A stretch of 64,000 nt of DNA from Styela clava (Eukaryota; Chordata; Ascidiacea; Stolidobranchia; Styelidae), in the NCBI RefSeq assembly GCF_964204865.1, contig NC_135264.1, forward strand, positions 2,232,001-2,296,000, written 5' to 3'. The translations under genes and the position numbers were made by a program. Numbering within the stretch: the stretch's first letter is position 1; each line of letters starts with the position of its first letter. Positions 47,784-60,752 of this stretch are shown here, piece by piece. The notes beneath the pieces are model-generated. The model did no database searches. It was not told the origin of the DNA and saw nothing but the letters and a program-made list of their open reading frames with translations.

Positions 47784-48190
47784 AAGGCAGAGTTCAAAAC
47801 ATATAAAAAATACAACTAATTTTAGGCAGCACTATGAGAAGTTCCCAAGTATTGCAATCTTTAACAAAAAGATGTCACCATTCTCGTACGAATGCCTACA
47901 GCCCTACGCCATACCTTTCCGAACAACTGTTGTCTGCACTCATTGAAATTAAAACAAAAAAAAATAACAAATGCATATTAATTAACTAAATAATAAACTA
48001 TTGCGTCAAAGTCAACATATATAACTTCTAAATATTGAGTTTTTCACGTATTAAAAATGTAGGACGGGCCGGGTATACAGATTTTAAGAATTGGTGGAAA
48101 GGGTGTACCACTACAAAAAAGGTTGACGAGCACTGCTCTAGAGCAAGGTGGGTTGTTTCACGGTCTACATACTTGTATCCCTTGTCTCGT

Positions 48191-50144
48191 GTGTCCATTT
48201 TCACTAATAATACTCGGACCTCTTGTACCAATGATAGTTGTTTCTTTTAATGTAAGCATGCACTTTATACTTAGGTAAGGTAGGTCTATCGCTGTGTAGT
48301 TGACTTGTTGGCTAAACTGTAGATCGTGTTATATGTTCAAATTTGAGTGATGTTTGTGTCACTAACAAAATTTGCTTTTGGATCCTCAAACCATCAAGAT
48401 AAAGTGATAAGAATTCAATGATCAATATCTCCTAAAATCAATTGAAAAATTTCATTTATCTCTGAATAAATAATAGGTCACCGTGTTTAACTTTTATGCA
48501 ATCATGTAAACATCTACTCGCAGATTGTTTTCTTGTTTTGTAGGCTACATCACAATTATCGACTGACTATGATGAATCTTCTTTGTCAATTTTGAAGGAA
48601 TCCTGCAATATATTCCAATAAATACCTCAGTATCAATACCCTAATTTAATTATATTTTACTTAAACTGTTACTGTAGCATTTAATAATTGATGTAACCTG
48701 GACTACAATTTGGCAATATTTTTTCTCTTCATTGGCGAATAAAGCGGTTTAACCCACCTCTTCGTGCATCCAACTTTGGTTGGGCAAGTTGGCATTTGAC
48801 TTCAACTATAATCAGCTTGGAGAATTTTTGGCTTTATATTAGATACTGTTCACTCTTGTTTACATAATCAGTATTCAATTTGGGCACTTTTATAAAATAT
48901 TAAAATGGTGTGGCAAACAATTCTTATTCCTTATTACAATTCTTATCTTTGAATCCAATTTCTTTTTTACGTATTCATTTTTTGTTTTGTTTTTTGTTTA
49001 CTATAAAATTAATTTAAAGCTTTTCTCTTTTTTTTCACTTTATCATAGCCCCGTGTGTGTGTGTGTGAAAAGACATACAGGGAAAAGGCACACGTTGAAT
49101 CAAATGTATGCGACAAAATAAGTGATAAAATTACCGAATATATTTCCCTCTAACTTCAATTTTATAGATTGCAGATCAAACACCGCGATTCCTTGCGCCT
49201 TTGCGCAGCAAAACGTCTGCAGAAACAATCATAATTTGTTTAATAATAAAAGCATTGACGGCAACTTTGCATACGTACCAGATTGCAAAGCAGTTTGCGG
49301 TCCAATTGATTCAAGTACTTTTAACTGTTAGCACTGATTTTAATGACACGTCATTTATGCCTTTGAATCACAAATATCAATTTCTTGGAATACCTATTCG
49401 TCAAGCTGAAATATTGATCACTGTAAATACAGTTTGCAGACAACTGTTTTATCCGGTCTGTCCCTTACAATCGTTATAATAGTTATATATTATTAGGAAA
49501 TCAGTATCGAAATACCAGCAATATCGGGTTTTTGAAATATCAGCGTCGATATTGGATCGGATTCACAACCTTGGGATAAGTAGGACACGTGAGAAAAGTG
49601 GGACGCAAGAACGTAGGATATGTGGAACAATTGGGACACATGAGACAAGTAGTACGGATAAGTGGGAGACGACATTTTCGAGATACCGGCTGAGGTTTAA
49701 GTAAAACATTTGGAAGGTATCACTTTCGGACTCTCTGTATTTGAGATTTCCGTCGTTCTTTCTCTTAAAATAAAGGAAATAGAAGTGACATATATACTAG
49801 AATGGCTGGCCTACTATAGCAAATTAAGCTGGATGATGAAAGTCAAATCCAACTGGAGTCTTTAGATCTCGTTAATATTGTAAATCTAGCACATGGTCAT
49901 GGTTTGGCCCGTCGATAGAGTTGGGAATTTCGGGGGAAACACCAAACAGCATCAACTGCGACCAGGAGCTACGAGGTCATCCAACTCCGTACAATATAAT
50001 ACGAGAGTACCATCAGAGAGTATTCAACACGACCAGTGGCGTGCCTAGAGGGCGACGAAAGGGTCGCCCCGGGCATCACGTTGTAGGGGGCAGCAGAACC
50101 AAGCTGTAGAGTTGGTGTTAATACACATGTTTTTCTCGATGTGT
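48191..50144. other. Unit 2 intergenic, counterpart of 32.9-34.3 kb
   Basis: Collinear with unit 1, including the TTGGCGAATAAAGCGG block near 48735. The segment around 49080-49405 has no counterpart in unit 1; its short frames show no known domain. CAGTGGCGTGCCTAGAGG at 50035 is a relic hAT terminus. Confidence 0.45.
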
Positions 50145-50445
50145 TATTTGCCGAATGTCCCAGTAATGCGTCAATGGTGAAAAGAGTATTTTTTGTTTTC
50201 CTTTGTCGGACATTCATTTTATCTTCCACCTGTCCGGAGAAATTCGAAGAGTCAAGGAGTTTTGTAACCCGAGTTACCTGATTTACAATTGCAACTTTCG
50301 TAATACCCGTATCTTCATTTGATGAAAATTTCGTCTTCTTGGTTGTAATGTCGTCTAAATCTGAACCTCCTGCGTAATTAAAACGAAGAAATGGCGTCCA
50401 TTGAGCATTCGAGATAGCTTGGTGAGGATGCCGGTAAGAAATCAT
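50145..50445 (-). pseudogene. Relic of a second homeobox gene, N-terminal part, unit 2
   Basis: Minus-strand codons 1 to about 98 match the intact gene (MISYRHP opening, NAQWTPFLR, then FTIDALLGHS) at clearly lower identity than the two main copies share. At about 50145 the match stops and the frame runs into unrelated transposon-like sequence. The homeodomain is gone. Unit 1 retains the adjoining middle part instead (34944-35101). Confidence 0.85.
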
Positions 50446-51956
50446 TGTGAATATCTTGATATCGTTTGTCTTGTAAATGAAATTTTGTAGAATAACTGTC
50501 GTATTGATACGGTATTATCTTGCTGATAAACGCACTATTTCTGAATGGTTGTTTCAACTTATCAATGTTATAGAGCCAATTAAAATCAACCCCACGCGTT
50601 TAGTTACTAATATATACTAGACAAAATTAGAAATGGCCATTTTTTGTAGATAAGCTGAGATGATAAAACTTTACTAAGGTAACATAATTACGCTTTATCA
50701 TATCAACAAATTACTGATTATCCAAAATGATTCACAAAAGTTCTAGCCTCTTCCGATATAGCATTTGATCAGGGCACAAAAACCGTGATTGTGATTTACC
50801 GATAAAGATTTGGTTATCATTCGATTTGCGGCAACTGGGCCCGTGCCTAAAATGATTGTTTCTTCCTCATATTTGTTGCTGTAATTCAATATAGTCAATG
50901 TTTTTCATTTCTTATTTTATGTATATAATTGCTTTACAATGATCTTTGCATTGATCCTTTCACGATAAAAATAAATATCTGAATTTGCGAGATCTCGAGC
51001 GCTTGCATTAAAGAATGAGTTCGTTAGTTGCAAAATAGTTAACAGAACAATCCACGTAGTTAGTTATTTAGAAAACAGTTTTTACCAAACTCATGCCCTT
51101 GTGACATGGTTTCCATTCATGCCATCGGAAGTTTTTCACACACTTGCTGCCTTTGTTCCGACAACGTAGCAAATTCTCTAGCGCTTAACATAGCAGTGAT
51201 AACCTAAGCCTATCGAAGTTTTATTCTATCGGCTAATGATAAATGATAATCTACTAACATTTGTCGCAGGAATAATTCTTATTATTACTCGTATCAAATT
51301 GCAAGTTTTCTATCGGTGCTGTAGTTGGTGCCTAGACCTTGATTTGACATTTAAACAATATATCAAATTATAAAAAAAACTACTCATACTATTTTCTAAA
51401 AATATAAAAAGTCATATTGAGCCACCGACTGCGTAGATTTCTCTGATATAAAAGATGGATTACTATTATGTATTATTGCGTGAGCGATATCAAAGTTGGA
51501 TTACTACAATCATTTGATCATTGGGTATAAAATTTAAAACACGGGGCAGGATCTGTCTACATATTCTTTCGTGGACGGCTTCAAATAAATATTTATTAGA
51601 CTGTTCTACGTTTATTGTAATAGGCCAGATTTTGAATGCCACGTTAAATAAGATTAAGTTTATCTCATCCTAACCGTTACAAAATAGCTCGAGTGTCGGA
51701 AATGTGATCGACACTTTAAAACAAAAATCCAAATCATGATCTAAATATTCAGCCTTTCTCAACAATATTAGATCTGTATGAGTTTATGAACATTGACTTT
51801 GAACAAATGTACTGATGTTTGGCATGGAACGACGCTAATGGAAAAAGGTTTTCTGTCGTGAAAGAACATTGCCACAAATTAATATATAAAAACATATTTA
51901 CGAATGTGTGGGACGACGCCATAGCTTATCAAAGGGTTGCTTTCGAGAGCTCTCAG
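50446..51956. other. Upstream region of relic homeobox copy
   Basis: The first 400 bp resemble the upstream blocks at 32162 and 43130. The rest, to 51956, is present only here; unit 1 lost it between 35101 and 35102. No gene seen. Confidence 0.45.
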
Positions 51957-53862
51957 TGACAGCAAACACGTTCATATATAATAGGCCAGTTTATTTCTCT
52001 TCTCAATTTTAGTATTGTAACTCGATTTTCGTCGATAAATGTCATATGTAAGGTCACAGCAGGACAATTGTTTACGAGGAATTATTTTCATGTTAAAAGG
52101 TTACGTCTATTCAAAATATCAGCCTAGCGGTTACAAACTAACTATCTTGCAATAATAAATTAAGAGACAAACACGAATGGAACAAACTTTACAACTGAGA
52201 AGAAAATGAGTTTTAGTCATCCATCCTTGACTTGCTTTTACTGATTCTGCCCAGTCTGTAGTCATAGCTCAGACATAAAACCCGGATGTGGCGTCTTTGT
52301 TATCAGTAAAGAAATGTCTGGACTGTAAAATTCGCACGAAACTAAGTTTACTGTTGGCTAATTTGGGTTGTTATCAGACCAAGTCTTTTTTGCTATTTGC
52401 TTTCCGAAGAACTCGCCATGACCATCAAAACTGACTCAAATAAAAAAAAAAATCGTTAAATTGTTCTGTTTACGTCATTACGATCATTATTGTTACTTCT
52501 ACCCTGTAAAGAAGAATAAAAACAAGCAGTAAAAAGAAATTCTGAAAGTGAATTGAAACGAAAAGGTAGCCATGGATGAGATTTCAACACTTACAAATGA
52601 TGAAAGTTAAGTATCTTCAGTCGCTTGTGATTAAAGTCTTTTTTAGAAATAAAACAAAAACTGAATGTTCATGTAAACTTCACTTCTTATGTGTGTGACA
52701 TATTGATACACATGCAATTTGCATTATTTACAATTTGATTTAATCCTTTTATGTTGGACAAATTTTTACCTTCTTGTACAAAGATTAAAACTTTTCTAAC
52801 AAATCTATATTTTAGCAGTTTGTTTTGGTTGAGAAGTCCGGATTCATAACTGTTTACGTTCGATGTAAATCATGAGGCGTCTTTACATTTTACTATTTAA
52901 AACAACTCAATTCATTTTTGGGAAGATGAGTGAAAATACGTTGGGTATTTGAAGTATCGATGAAGCTCAATTTAGTTACAGAACGATGAAGGGCTTGGTT
53001 GGAATTCGCCACGCAATGGCTGAAATTCGATATCCATTGGTTGAAAGAATTAATTCAAGACAACGAAAGTACAGAATCACCCAAATTCTATACCGTTAGG
53101 GTTGCCGACGATACACATTTTTTTTAAATAAAAGCACTTAAATCCGTGATTCAAAGTAAGGCTTAGAAATTTTCAAGCCAGAGTGACAACTGGATCAGGG
53201 GATATTGGAAAACGTCAAAATTTGTTAGCATTGCAGCGTTATCATCTTAAGATATGAAAATGTGGGTTGAATCTTAGATGTCGCGTGCAGGTGTATTGTT
53301 GAACTGTAATATTCATCACCAAACTTATGAATGATGAAACAATTATGACGACATAACATTGAAACGGTAATATCGCTTTCCCTGTTACAAGAATATATAT
53401 AGAAATGAGTTTAGTACCACCAACCATGGTGTATTTTGTCAGCAGGGTTAACAAATTTGGTTATTGAACTTTAAAATAAATCTTTTGATGTGGCTGACTT
53501 AATTAAAGACTATACCACGCTGTGCCACTTCACTTATTTGAGCTAATCTAGTGGGCGGTTTCAAAGACTTTGTAAATACTTTTCAAATTTAAATAAAGAT
53601 AATTCATTTTTCACTTTGTCCGTGTACAACTTCGACCTCTCAAAAATTTTTGTATTAAATGAAACCAGAACATCTTATCGATTGAAACATTTCGGCTTAT
53701 TGTAGTGAAAATTAATAACGTCGGTTCTCGGCCGGTATGTCCTCTTGAATATAGTAATTATTTCAATTTAATGACCCCAACCTTAATATATAAGTTCATG
53801 TGCACATATTAGGAATGAATCAACAAGCGCATCGATGAGCTTTTCCGAGATAATAGACTCCT
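51957..53862. other. Unit 2 right part, no gene seen
   Basis: Counterpart of 35102-37049, without the A-rich insertion. No shared open frame. Confidence 0.45.
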
Positions 53863-53938
53863 ATTTTTATTCGATGTAGTCCAGTTCGTGTCAGTTGTTT
53901 TATATGGCTTAAAATTATCTTCGATTACATTTCAAATG

Positions 53939-54452
53939 TGACGTCAAAGATGGTTACTTGTTTATGTGCGGGATCTCAAAATGGGTATAGCTGTGACGTC
54001 TTTTTGGCACAAAAACACCAGACCGATGGTTAAACAAGATTCTTCGTTAATTAGTGCAAATTAGGAATCCGAATTCACGATCCAGGAATTCGTTAAAAGC
54101 ACATCGATGTAAAATTAAAATTGACGTTTTCTCTCCGAGTACATTAAACTCATTCAAATTATAAATAATATATCCATTAGATCAACACTAAGTGGGTATT
54201 TGGACTCGAAAACACCAAACATAATTTGTTCACAACTTTGTTTTTGGTTTTGCTTGTGAAATAAATCGAACTTGAAACCTACCGCAGTTGAATCAATCAG
54301 AGAGCTACCACATAAAGGCTGGGTATTTTTCACTTCATGGATTATTGTGATCACTAACATATATATCTGAGTGGGAAGCGACAATAAAGCCACACCCCCT
54401 CGATACTGGAATCGGGTATTATGACGTCAAGCTTTCTGGTATCATGACGTCT
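53939..54452. promoter_or_regulatory. Cluster of four TGACGTC (CRE-like) motifs
   Basis: TGACGTCA at 53939-53946 and 54422-54429, and TGACGTCT at 53994-54001 and 54445-54452. Such palindromic sites bind CREB/ATF bZIP factors. They lie just outside the right border of unit 2. No target gene is apparent. Confidence 0.35.
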
Positions 54453-56835
54453 TATCATAACTTTGAGCCACGCAATTTGTTTGAATTTTTAAGTTATTAC
54501 CAAATATATTTGCGCGATGAGTGCAGGAATCTCACCTATAATTGCGATTCAAGCATTTCACGGGAACCCAATATGCCGTAACAATTTATTTGTTATGTTG
54601 TATGCATATTTAAAATATTACGTTATAATAAGACGCCACTATTTTTTTTATTAAATGAGAGGTACTGCCTAATGGAATTTGGGCACTGGTTGTGATTAAC
54701 GCCTTTTCGTCATTAAATAGTTAACATATTGAAAGTGTCACGTGCCAAAGGATACGCGAACAAACTGATTTGTTACTAGGGAAACTGATATGAAACTTTA
54801 ACGACACCGTTTGATGGCTGATTCTCGAAAGAGTGTCAATGGCAAATTTTATCGAAGTGGTATTTGAGATTACAGATAACCAAAACAAAAGTAGATTTAT
54901 ACTAGATGGGCATCTGGGTATAGAAAAATAGAAATGCGTGGCAGTCAGATAATAGAAATATATACATATATCAAAAAGAACACATTTCGGGCAAATGACG
55001 TACACACCTCACCAATGCATGTACACGCATGAATAAACAAATAGAGATCTTGTACATTCGTTATACAGCTTTGCGGTAGAAAATCATCATTCTCTTATTT
55101 CGCTTTATATTCGTTCGTTTCTCTGCGGTGATCTTTTTCATTTTGCACCATATTGTGCCAATTTCCGTTCATCCATTTTTGACTAGCGGTTTAGAGTAAA
55201 ACGATATCTAGCTAAACATAATTCTCCTTACGGTGAAAACTATCGTTCATGTTTCGTGTTATTTCCACAACATCTATTATTTATTATTTCATATCCAAAT
55301 GTGGGCCATGAATGTCTTCCTTTATTTGGTGCACATCGTTCATTTTCATCTAGTTATATCACAGAGCAATCATTTTACTGTCACTTGCAACGCACAGTTA
55401 TTATTCATTCAAATTGTTCCAAGTTTCAAGTTACATCGAAAAGCACCGACTGATTCTGTTTCAAAATAAGTTTGAATAAACAAACTACTGGCTTTTGATT
55501 GTGTTTATACAGCATGTTTTCAAGAATGTTTAAATCATTTTTTTGATTGTTGTTTTATTCCAGATTACATACGACTATAGAATATGCAATTCTGATTTAT
55601 GACGGCACATATGGTTATGGATATATTTTAACTTTCGGCAAATAATGTTGCATAAAAACAGGGTATTAGGCTTTTAATAATTGAGCTATTATTAGAAGCA
55701 CTATTAAAACTCTCTATGTTTAAAGAAATCAATATATTCGGAAAAACCCTCGGGTGAAAATAGCAAAATTATTATTCGTTGCAAAAGGCTGTATATATGT
55801 ATCATTCCTATTATGAATAAATAAATTGCTATGATAGAAGGTAATCGCAGTGAAAGGGATGCAAGATGTAAAGAGAGAAAATGTGACACTTTACACTCAT
55901 TCTCTGCTTTTAGGATAATAATATTGAATTAAATATTCAATTAAATTTTTATCCTAATTTTCAGGTGAGAGTATTTTCTAATAGTGGGTGTTATGGCGTC
56001 AGTATATGATACGAATTCAAAAATCCCCAATTCTGTGATTATGTAAATTGCCATTGTTTTTAAAAACTTGTGGATGGCTCGTACTATTCTCCCTAACGAA
56101 CATTAAAATCTATAAAGCTTTGTCACAAACAATATGGTAATGCACATTGCAATAGCTAGCAATAAAGCGCCATGCTATACTTTCACGTACCAATCCCCTA
56201 TTTAACAGAGACTATCGCGACAAATATATATTATTCCACATATATCAGTCAAGCTTGTTCTTACATGAAATGTACTTACCGCTTGACATCTTACCACAGG
56301 GGAATCGCGAAATTGAATTAGCACAATTCTGTTTTTCTTTTTTGTGTGTGCTGATACGACCGGAAAATTTGAGGTATTTAAAAAAAAATTGAATTTGTGG
56401 TCGATCAGAACCAGTCAGACACGCGTAATGAAACGCTATTATTTGATTACGGTTACGACGGAAACGCTATTGACATTTACATAGCTTCAAACAAAAAGTA
56501 AAGATTTCACTGCATTATCACAATTTCGATATTTTTATGTTAAAATGTGAGAAGATATTGTGAATTATTTACCTGACTATGTCTTAGGTTGTGGAACTGA
56601 AAGTCCAGAAAGCCCTGGTAATGAGATTATGTAAAACGCCTTTCATAAATGTTAGACATCCTATTAGTCCGGCAGATAAGGGGCCTTTTTGGGCCCAACC
56701 TTGTATTCAGACATAAAGTTTTTTTTATTTGTGATTATTCATCTTGGGGTTATTGCCCATCATTTCTACATGGGTGTGGAGTTTGCAGCCTTGAGCAATT
56801 TTTTTTGCGGCTTGATATATGTATTAGTGTTTTTC

Positions 56836-56935
56836 ATCAAATCTGTGCACCATAATGGCGCACAACCTGAAACCTAACATGTTACAGTACTATGTTCAGG
56901 TTGCGCGCCATCTTGGTGCACAAACTACGGGAGGA
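56836..56935. mobile_element. Hairpin MITE, GGTGCTCCCG family
   Basis: GTGCACCATAATGGCGCACAACCTG faces CAGGTTGCGCGCCATCTTGG, then CTACGGGAGGACC. The left terminus is degraded. Confidence 0.6.
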
Positions 56936-59269
56936 CCAAATTTACTAGGAAATAAAAATCAATAACTTTTAGGTATTTTCTGAACCCAGCTTTGGGTCGC
57001 GACCCATATATATGGAAATACTGTTGAAACAAACGCGTAAAATAAAGAGTACTATTTCAAAATACCCGCTTTTGTTTCAATTAACAATACAAGCCTGCTA
57101 ATGCTAGTCAATTATTTGCTAGTAAGGATTGTTATGCAGCGGGATGATCACGACGATGCAGTGAAAGATAATGCTATCACGAGTACAAAAATGAGAAAAT
57201 TGCTACATTTTATAGTATATCCCTGGGAAAGTATGTAGTTCATTCTTATGTTCAATGCCAATGCTTTTCAAACTACCAAAGACTCTCAACACTTTTGCTT
57301 CTTCTCTTCTATAAAAATACATTGTTATTATATATTCGCATTTCCATCTGTTTGTTCGTGCTCCCAGATAACCGATCAGTGGCCTCCAAGGAGGCCGGGG
57401 TCCCCTTTTAGGAAATCCTGTCATAAACTATAAGAGGCTACCGTGCTTCTCGTGCTTGTTGTCATACTGTCCCTCGAATTCAGCTAAAACAAAAAAGTCA
57501 CGAAAACGGGTTTTAGATTTTATGATTTCATTGTTATTCTCGACAATGAAGGATATACATACAGGTGATAAAATGCCGAGTTATTCCAACAGCATGATCA
57601 TGTTTTGCAACTTACAACCAATATTTTATATGTAACTTTGTTTGACAAAGCCCCAAGGCCAAGAGATCTGAATACAAATATCAAAAATGTGAGGCCAAAA
57701 ACGTTACACTACAACATAGCCAAATGTGCTGTATTTACGATAGATAACAGGTTTACCAAAAAGCATTACATGAAAAATGGTAACATAGAGATCAATTTAG
57801 CAATATCTACTTAGGACTTGGCGATATGCATCTGTTGATGATTTTATCTGTTTGTTTCGGAAGTTTCATGACAGAATTAATTGTGGTTGTTGGAGATGTT
57901 TCAAAAATAAAGGTTGAATGAAGAAAGGTCTGACAAAATGTCAAGGTTTGAGAGTAGTAGAGAAGTGGAAAAAATACTCCCGTGTGTTCTTCATTTGATA
58001 ACCACGACACAGAACTTCTCCGATAAATATACGCAGCAATTGCAAGAGGCAGAAATGCCAAGATGGAATTCCATCGCATTGCAAACCAATATTAGCGATT
58101 CTCAGATATATTCGCGCATTCCCATCACAACAGCGTGGAAAAGATTATACCTATCTACACACTTGAAAAACTATGTCAGATGAGCGTCATATTATTGAAT
58201 ATCAGTAAAGGAATAGTGCAATGTGAATAGACATATATAAGGCGTAACTTTCAGTAATATGCATCAAATAATCGTATTAGGGAATATATATTTAAAAACA
58301 TTTCGTAACGCCAACCGCAGTCCAAAACTTTTTGTCTCTGACTGAGCTTAGATACCAATTGGCACTCATGTAAACTGGTAAGAGGCACGCGATGGAGCAG
58401 ATAATATGAGTATCCATCCCCCAGCTATCATTTGAGTAGGTACTGCTGTTTTTATTGCAGATGATACTGTTTTTTTGTATTAAAGATTTACTGGCATCAC
58501 CGATTTAATGATGTCAAGTGATGGATATAAATAAACCATTTGAAAACCAACACGCAGTATTACAAAACTAACTTCCAACACGCGGTTTGAATGAATAAAA
58601 AAGCTGAAACTAGTATTCTTTAAAACAGCATACAAATTCTATTGAACGAAATCATACACAAAAGCTCGTCAAAAACCTATAGCTCAATAAACAAGTGGAA
58701 TTTGATGCATGTTCGCAAAAATGTGCGCGTGACTATACGTACAACCAAAGCACGCAGGAAAATGGGTGTGATGTACTAGTGATCAAAATGTTTGACTCAA
58801 CTATGTTGGCGTAACAGGTGCACATCTCGGTTTCGCATACGCTTACCTTTTATCTCCACAAGGATATATTAATTTGGCCAAAGTCAATGCTACACACCTG
58901 AAAGGTTCCGGTTCTTCCAAAAGAAAACACGTTACACATCGTTAGGTACCAGTGGATGGTTTTACATGGCCTTGTTCGGAGTGAAAGACGAGGTCGAATA
59001 TTCCAATCCATTTCAACTAATAAAATATTTCCCAAGTTCCTAAGCTTTAAGCAGGAAAACGAAATGCCCGCAGCAACACAAATGTAGTTTGACGAGCGCA
59101 AAGGAAAATGGCTATACACAAGATGCTGTCGATGGATCTTAGCTTATATTAGTGAAATAAACTACCATTTATTCTACTAAAATTGAATTTCTGACATTGT
59201 AAGGAGATGCAATGTTACTATGTATTCAAAACTAACCCATGTAGTTAGGAAATAATTGTTTTTAACGAA

Positions 59270-59382
59270 AAGGTGCTCTCGAAGTATTCATACCAAGATG
59301 GCGCACAACCTGAACATTGCATGTGTACCAGGTTAGGATTCAGGTTGTGCTTCATCTTGGTACGAATACTTGAAATCCATCT
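59270..59382. mobile_element. Hairpin MITE, GGTGCTCCCG family
   Basis: Arms AGGTGCTCTCGAAGTATTC and GAATACTTGAAATCC with CCAAGATGGCGCACAACCTG and its complement inside. No clear target duplication. Confidence 0.65.
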
Positions 59383-60752
59383 AAAAAAATTGCTCAACAT
59401 TATATACTCCACACCCACCTGGGTATCATTATTTTTGTCATCGACATTGTATCTAAACAATAAAAAAAACTTTATGTCCCAAAACAATGTTAAGACCCGA
59501 TTCTGCCGGACTATATCTATGAGGATTATAAACCTTTTTATTCTGAGAATCTATCAAATTCCAAATTTCTTATATGCATGAGGGTTATTATTGCAGATCA
59601 AATACCGTGCGTACTTTTTCTAAAATATTAATTTCCTTATTATGATGTAGATGCGGTGTGAACGACTTTTAGCTGCAGGTTTGAAATTTAATGTACCGTT
59701 TAAAAATTGAGTCAATATGGTCCAATTTCCGAGAATTTAGATATACCGACACAAATTCATAGCAAAATCCAAAATGTTATTAAACAGAGTGATTCATGGC
59801 GGAATTTCCTCTTCAGGTAAAAAACACTCGATTGGTGCTAGCATGACTCAGATACAATCATCTTCCTGGATTACCTTTTTAAGCGAATCACAACTCCATG
59901 CCAAACGGTCACGCTCATTTGTATTGAAATCTGACTTCTAAATAAGCACAGGCTGTCCACCTGCAAACATTACTGAAGCATGGACTCACGTGACTGATAA
60001 GCGGTATATTAGTCCGCAGAATGTGGTTTTATTCTCCAGTGGGCAACTGTCGAAAGTTAGCAATACCTCAGAGATCTGAAAGGTTGAGTAAAATTTTTAT
60101 AACAATAAAATAGCATTTTAATAAGATGCAAACGGTGCTAATTTTAAAATCATGAATTTCAAAAATAAATAACCATACATATTTATTTGTTATACGTTTG
60201 CGTAAAAATGCGTTTCGGTGTTTATATAATTGTAATTCTACCAGAATTCGTGGAAAATGATTGTTCAAGAAGTTTTCACTGTAAAACATTTCACAATGTT
60301 ACCACACGTTTAAGTTTTTACTGAATGATATTAAAAATGTGGTTGAATTATCCTTGATATCAATATCCTAAATGTTTTGTTTAAAAAAACGTATTCAAGA
60401 AATTTTCAAAATCAATTTATTGAAAAATAATTATTGAAAATATCAGAATTTTGTTTTGTTTCATACAGTATATCCCATGATTATTTCTCCTGTTTTAAAA
60501 CCTTGGCACTCTTCCTAAGGTGGAAAATATCGCACACGAACATCCTGTAAGTAAGTGTTTTTCGCTCATCTGATCTTGATTATACATTCCAATCGCTACA
60601 AGCGTGTCAGGGTACGTTCAGTAAACACGCGAGATATCATACGCTTACAGCTGATCTCTACAAAAGGGAAGGTTTTCGTCGAGTTCCAGCAGTGCGTGAA
60701 GGACGTCTGAGCCGGGGTTATTGCGCCGAGTTCAGTGTGCTCAGACGAGGAA

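Larger units (their letters stand above)
46773..48135. mobile_element. Non-autonomous hAT element, 1.36 kb, with nested MITEs
   Basis: Ends CAGTGCTCGTCAAC and GTTGACGAGCACTG are perfect inverted repeats, and the flanks carry the 8-bp duplication CTCTAGAG (46765-46772 and 48136-48143). Inside the left end are repeated GGGTGTACC motifs. The immediately preceding GGTTGGGAACCACTG is the tip of a further hAT element. Two smaller elements are nested within it. Confidence 0.9.
37050..53862. repeat. Tandem block, unit 2 (16.8 kb)
   Basis: Head-to-tail with unit 1. It ends at ACTCCT (53862), the same sequence that ends unit 1 at 37049, after which unrelated DNA begins. Unit-2-specific insertions are at 37981-38276, 40430-40886 and within about 43886-48190. 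Confidence 0.9.
53863..60752. other. Long stretch without a recognisable gene
   Basis: Short frames at 54154-54393 (minus), 57605-57814 (plus) and 57914-58183 (plus) were inspected; none shows a known domain or good splice signals with neighbours. Contents seen: four TGACGTC motifs (53939-54451), a relic hAT tip near 56985-57010 (CTTTGGGTCGCGACCC), and two hairpin MITEs. Confidence 0.4.
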
